A DNA stretch of 64,000 nucleotides, taken from Desulfomicrobium apsheronum. Its GTDB lineage: Bacteria; Desulfobacterota; Desulfovibrionia; Desulfovibrionales; Desulfomicrobiaceae. The position numbers and the translations under genes are program-made. Numbering within the stretch: the stretch's first letter is position 1; each line of letters opens with the position of its first letter. The stretch covers positions 23,253 to 87,252 of the forward strand of contig NZ_FORX01000021.1 of NCBI RefSeq assembly GCF_900114115.1, written 5' to 3'. The notes below the pieces were generated by a model. That model was not told the origin of the DNA and did not search any database. It was given only the letters and a program-made list of their open reading frames with translations. Shown in pieces: positions 60,288 to 64,000 of this stretch.

Positions 60288-61649
60288 ATGGGTACATACG
60301 TTGCTGCTTCTGCGCCGGGTCAGGATACCTACGGAGCCACGATCTTCGATTACGCCCTGTCCGGGGGGAAATTCGCGGCCTTGACCGATGACACGGTCTT
60401 TGTGGAGCTGATCAAGTCGGTCCTCTATCACAGCATGGGCTTGTCGAAAAAATCCTTCCATCATTTCACCCGACTGGACGATCTCTTCGAGCTTCTGCAC
60501 GAGGACAGGGACGCCAAATTCATCATCTGCCTCGAACGCCGCGCGGCGGAGGCGGATATGTCCCAGGTCATGGAGCGCATCATGCGGCTGTGTCCCGGCG
60601 CGGGCCTCATCGTTCTGACCCAGGAAGTGGACCAGTACACCACCGCGCTTCTGGTCGAGCAGGGCGCGCACAACATCATCACCAAGCCCATTTCCGTCGC
60701 CTCCTTCAGCGAGAAGCTGGCCTTCACCATCGCCCCCCAGGGCAAACTCAGCAAGCTCATCGAAAAGGGCAAGAAGTTGCTCGAAGCTGGCGGCTGGGGC
60801 GAGGCCCTGCTTGTGGCCGAGGACATTCTGCAGCAGAAGCCGGACAGCGCGGTGGGGTTCATGATCAAGGGCGACGCCTATCTGGGCCTCGACATGACCT
60901 CCCGGGCCGAAGAGATGTACCAGCGGGCCGTGAAGAGCGCCGAGCTCTACCTGGCTCCGCTCAAGCGTCTGGCCGCCCTCTACGAGCAGGCTGGAGACGC
61001 CGCGAAGCAGCTTGAATGCCTGCGCCGCCTGAACGAGATCAGCCCGCTCAACACGCAGCGCATCCTGCACATCGGAGAACTCGAGATCGCACGCGGCAAT
61101 ACCGCCGTGGCCGAGGAGATGTTCCGCAACGTGATGCAGCTCGCGCAGCGCGAGGCCGCCGAGTTCCTGTCCAACCTGTCGAGCAGGATCGCCGACATCT
61201 GCGCCAACCGCGATCCGGACATGGCCATCCACTATTCAAAAAAGGCCCTGGATTTGCGGGGTGACAACATCACGGCGGCGGACATCGCCACCGTGACCAT
61301 CCTTGGCATATCCCTGCGCAAACAGGGCAAATGGCGCGAAGCCATCGCCGAGTACCTGCGCGTGCTGGCCGTCGTGCCCGGCAGTGCGACCCTGCTTTAC
61401 AACATGGCCATGGCCTACAGCGAAGGCGCCGAGACGAACAAGGCGCTCAAGGCGGTGGAGAAAGCCCTGAAGCTTGATCCCGCATTGCCTTCTTCGGGCA
61501 AGAACGTGGCCTTCAACATCGGCACCATCTTTCAGAAAGCGGGTCGGAACGGGACGGATTTTTTCAAGAAAGCCTACGAACTGGACCCCAACGACAAGAT
61601 GCTCTGGTCCGCGCTGAAGCGGTCCCAGGCGCTGCACGATAACACCTGA
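60288..61649 (+). CDS. pseudo-receiver - TPR protein
   Basis: A 453-residue protein. Residues 20-150 have a receiver-like fold ([16 protein letters not shown] ... IVLTQEV ... [11 protein letters not shown]) with conserved Thr and Lys but no Asp at the phospho-acceptor strand (FIICLERR). Residues 155-450 are TPR repeats. Such REC-TPR proteins occur in Desulfovibrionales and may act as scaffold rather than phosphorelay. No strong ribosome site; ATG 60288 is the first start. It is followed by phosphoglucomutase 52 bases later. Confidence 0.82.
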   Translation: MGTYVAASAPGQDTYGATIFDYALSGGKFAALTDDTVFVELIKSVLYHSMGLSKKSFHHFTRLDDLFELLHEDRDAKFIICLERRAAEADMSQVMERIMRLCPGAGLIVLTQEVDQYTTALLVEQGAHNIITKPISVASFSEKLAFTIAPQGKLSKLIEKGKKLLEAGGWGEALLVAEDILQQKPDSAVGFMIKGDAYLGLDMTSRAEEMYQRAVKSAELYLAPLKRLAALYEQAGDAAKQLECLRRLNEISPLNTQRILHIGELEIARGNTAVAEEMFRNVMQLAQREAAEFLSNLSSRIADICANRDPDMAIHYSKKALDLRGDNITAADIATVTILGISLRKQGKWREAIAEYLRVLAVVPGSATLLYNMAMAYSEGAETNKALKAVEKALKLDPALPSSGKNVAFNIGTIFQKAGRNGTDFFKKAYELDPNDKMLWSALKRSQALHDNT

Positions 61650-61701
61650 TCGGCCAAGGCTCTTGGCCGAGTTGTCTTTTTTTCATCCACAAGGAGTATT
61701 C

Positions 61702-63342
61702 ATGGCTGTCCATCCCCTTGCCGGCGCATCCGTGCCGGAATCAATGCGCATAAACGTGCCCCGGCTGATCTCCGACTACTACACCCTGGCTCCGGACCCT
61801 TCACAGGCGGATCAGCTTGTGGCCTTCGGCACTTCCGGGCATCGGGGCTGCGCTTTCAAGGCGTCCTTCAACGAGCCCCACATCCTGGCCATCACCCAGG
61901 CGGTCTGCGAATACCGCGCATCCCGTGGCATTGACGGCCCCCTCTTTGTGGGCATGGACCCTCACGCCCTCTCGGAGCCCGCCCTGCGCACGGTTCTGGA
62001 GGTTCTGGCCGCGGCCGGCGCCGATTGCCGCTTTCAGCAGGGCTTCGGCTACACTCCGACGCCGGTCATCTCCCACGCCATCCTGACCTACAACCGGGGG
62101 CGCGCTTCCGGTCTGGCCGACGGCCTGATCATCACCCCATCGCACAATCCGCCCGAGGACGGCGGCATCAAGTACAATCCGCCCCACGGCGGTCCGGCCG
62201 GGACCGACGTCACCGCCTGGATCGAGAAGCGGGCCAACGCACTGCTCGAAGACACCCGCACAGTGCCGCGCATCTCCCTGACCCGGGCATTGAAGCAGGG
62301 CCTGTGCCGGGAGCACGACTTCATCCGTCCCTATGTCCTTGATCTGGAAAACGCCATCGACATGCAGGCCATCCGGAATGCGGGCATCGGCATCGGCGTG
62401 GACCCTCTGGGCGGCGCAGGGCTTCCCTTTTGGGAGCCCATTGCCGAGCATTACGGCCTCGACATCAAGGTGGTCAGCACGGTGCTGGACCCGGCCTTCA
62501 TGTTCATGAGCCTCGACAAGGACGGCAAAATCCGCATGGATTGCTCATCGTCCCATGCCATGGCCAAGCTCATCGCCATGAAGGACTCCTTTTCCATCGC
62601 CTTCGCCAACGACCCCGACGCCGACCGACACGGCATCGTCACCGCCGGGCATGGGCTCCTGAATCCGAATCACTACATCTCCGTGGCCATCGACTATCTG
62701 CTCGCGCACCGTCCTGGCTGGTCGCCCTCGGCGCAGGTGGGCAAGACTCTGGTCACCAGTTCCATGGTCGACCGCGTGGTGGCGGCGCATGGGCGCGGAG
62801 TGCGGGAAGTGCCGGTGGGATTCAAGTGGTTTGTGGATGACCTTCTGGCCGGAACCTGCTGCTTCGGCGGCGAGGAGAGCGCCGGGGCATCCTTCCTGCG
62901 CCGCAATGGCGAGGCCTGGACCACGGACAAGGACGGGATTCTGCTGAACCTGCTCGCCGCCGAGATCACCGCCGTCACCGGCAAGGACCCCGGCGACATC
63001 TACGCGGAACTGGAATCGCGGCACGGCAGCCCCATCTACGAGCGCCTTCAGGCTCCGGCGGGCATGGCCCAGAAGAAGCTGCTTTCGTCGCTCTCGGCGG
63101 AGCAGGTGACCTCGGCCGAACTCGCAGGCGAGCCCATCCTGGCCAAGATCACCCATGCCCCGGGCAACGGCGCGGCCATCGGCGGCCTCAAGGTGGTCAC
63201 GAAAAACGGCTGGTTCGCGGCGCGGCCCTCAGGCACCGAGGACATGTACAAGATCTATGTGGAGAGCTTTCTGGGCCGCGAGCATCTGGAGCGCATCAAG
63301 ACCGAGGCCCAGGACATGGTAGACGGGGTCCTCAACGGCTGA
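61702..63342 (+). CDS. pgm: phosphoglucomutase (alpha-D-glucose specific)
   Basis: A 546-residue enzyme interconverting glucose 1-phosphate and glucose 6-phosphate. The catalytic serine loop is TPSHNP (near residue 147), the metal loop DPDADRHGI, the sugar loop GGEESAG, and the phosphate loop [12 protein letters not shown]. The N-terminus and length match the E. coli Pgm group. AAGGAG precedes the ATG, and an earlier in-frame start at 61663 is discarded. Glucose 1-phosphate feeds glycogen and envelope polysaccharides. Confidence 0.96.
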   Translation: MAVHPLAGASVPESMRINVPRLISDYYTLAPDPSQADQLVAFGTSGHRGCAFKASFNEPHILAITQAVCEYRASRGIDGPLFVGMDPHALSEPALRTVLEVLAAAGADCRFQQGFGYTPTPVISHAILTYNRGRASGLADGLIITPSHNPPEDGGIKYNPPHGGPAGTDVTAWIEKRANALLEDTRTVPRISLTRALKQGLCREHDFIRPYVLDLENAIDMQAIRNAGIGIGVDPLGGAGLPFWEPIAEHYGLDIKVVSTVLDPAFMFMSLDKDGKIRMDCSSSHAMAKLIAMKDSFSIAFANDPDADRHGIVTAGHGLLNPNHYISVAIDYLLAHRPGWSPSAQVGKTLVTSSMVDRVVAAHGRGVREVPVGFKWFVDDLLAGTCCFGGEESAGASFLRRNGEAWTTDKDGILLNLLAAEITAVTGKDPGDIYAELESRHGSPIYERLQAPAGMAQKKLLSSLSAEQVTSAELAGEPILAKITHAPGNGAAIGGLKVVTKNGWFAARPSGTEDMYKIYVESFLGREHLERIKTEAQDMVDGVLNG

Positions 63343-63512
63343 AAAAAGTTCCTTCGAACTGCGCTGTACGTCTGTTTCGAAGAGCTCATGTAGAAGGCTA
63401 CACATCGCCCTTCAAAATAGCCGTACGCTCTTCGCAAGGGCGAGCCCGTCGTCCGGTTGCGGATGGCGGGCTTGTCCGCGTTTTGCAGTAGGGCTGCGCA
63501 GACGAAAGGCAG

Positions 63513-63636
63513 TGGATTCCCGCCTGCGCGGGAATGACGATGAGGCATCCCGGCAGTATGGAGTCTGGACCGCCTTGTCAAAAAAGCGCATCTTTTTCGC
63601 CGATTATCGTGTCATTCCCGCGCAGGCGGGAATCCA
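63513..63636. repeat. 124-bp inverted-repeat element
   Basis: Perfect 26-bp inverted repeats at 63513-63538 and 63611-63636, each itself an imperfect GC palindrome around ATTCCCGC...GCGGGAAT. Similar size and layout to the 27524-27644 element, suggesting a family of small non-coding palindromic elements. It separates phosphoglucomutase from the IS66 fragment. Confidence 0.75.
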
Positions 63637-63729
63637 TGGCCGATTACGACTACCGGCTGGCGCACAGTAAGCGCTCAGGCGACCGCATCTTCCACGGACG
63701 TCCCTGATCTGCGATAGAAGCAGGAGCCT

Positions 63730-64000
63730 TTACTTTTTGCGCGGCTTGGGCTTGGGGAGGCTTGGGAGAAGGGATTTGTCCACGTGCTGGGGCATGAGTG
63801 CCTTTATTTCTTCCGTGGTCTGCGCGGCGGGGAATCGTTCGAAAAGGAATTTCAGGTAGGCTTGGGGCTCGATCTCGTTGGCTTTGGCGGTTTCCACCAA
63901 GGAAAAGAGCATGGCGCTGGCGTCGGCACCCTTGGGTGCTCCGGCAAAGAGCCAGTTCTTACGGCCTAGGGCCACGGGACGGATGGCGTTCTCGGCCGCG
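63730..64000 (-). mobile_element. IS66-family transposase, C-terminal part, cut by window edge
   Basis: On the minus strand the frame is open from the right edge: ENAIRPVALGRKNWLFAGAP, then KGADASAMLFSLVETAKANE, then LKFLFERFPAAQTTEEIKAL and a basic tail. This is the conserved C-terminal end of IS66 TnpC transposases. The rest lies beyond the window, so intactness cannot be judged; the end at 63730 looks normal. Confidence 0.9.

Overview
The window looks like a chromosome segment from a GC-rich Desulfovibrionales-type deltaproteobacterium; Desulfomicrobium would fit, but this is inference. Supporting traits are the two-domain NifU/NifS pair, a 4Fe-4S regulator-like protein, a DsrE-like protein, a fused MFS/PlsC/AMP-ligase acyltransferase, the DUF4212/SSS acetate-type transporter and many receiver/chemotaxis proteins. 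Housekeeping genes are high GC with clear Shine-Dalgarno sites. Accessory stretches (about 25.6-27.4 kb and 51.4-59.9 kb) are lower in GC or packed with remnants.

Layout. 0-15 kb: mostly core metabolism on the minus strand (phosphofructokinase, TIGR01777 epimerase, nifU/nifS, leucyltransferase, glnS, Nudix, nitroreductase), then plus-strand small proteins, glucokinase and a protein built from six TPLG repeats. 15.2-15.9 kb: a VapBC toxin-antitoxin pair. 16-25.5 kb: ferredoxin protein, TSUP transporter, an acetate-uptake cluster (DUF4212 + SSS symporter + cNMP/CBS/DUF294 + DnaQ exonuclease), macro domain, 5'-nucleotidase-like lipoprotein, tRNA-Ala. 26-30 kb: regulatory cassette (HD-GYP response regulator, orphan HlyD adaptor, NarL-type regulator) with related small repeats at its flanks.

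31.9-41.2 kb holds the most interesting block: seven co-directional, tightly packed genes for phospholipid remodelling. They encode a CDP-alcohol phosphatidyltransferase, CdsA, PlsC, a hydrolase-methyltransferase fusion, a PAP2-dual specificity phosphatase fusion, an M23-like protein and a 1151-residue MFS-PlsC-AMP-ligase fusion. Four of these match the order and architecture of the uncharacterised E. coli ynbABCD genes, here extended by acyltransferases and a cell-wall enzyme.

41-51 kb: AEC permease, DEAD-box helicase, a tiny lysine-rich protein, a soluble chemoreceptor, an ABM-fold monooxygenase, and a type VI secretion effector module without secretion genes (DUF4123 adaptor, small protein, Tli4-like immunity lipoprotein, lipase). 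51.4-60 kb is an island of Rpn nuclease, NERD protein, Fic protein and many pseudogene fragments. It contains three direct copies of the 3' part of a tRNA-Arg(CCT) gene, which bracket two degraded elements. 60-64 kb returns to core genes (pseudo-receiver/TPR protein, phosphoglucomutase) and ends in a truncated IS66 transposase.
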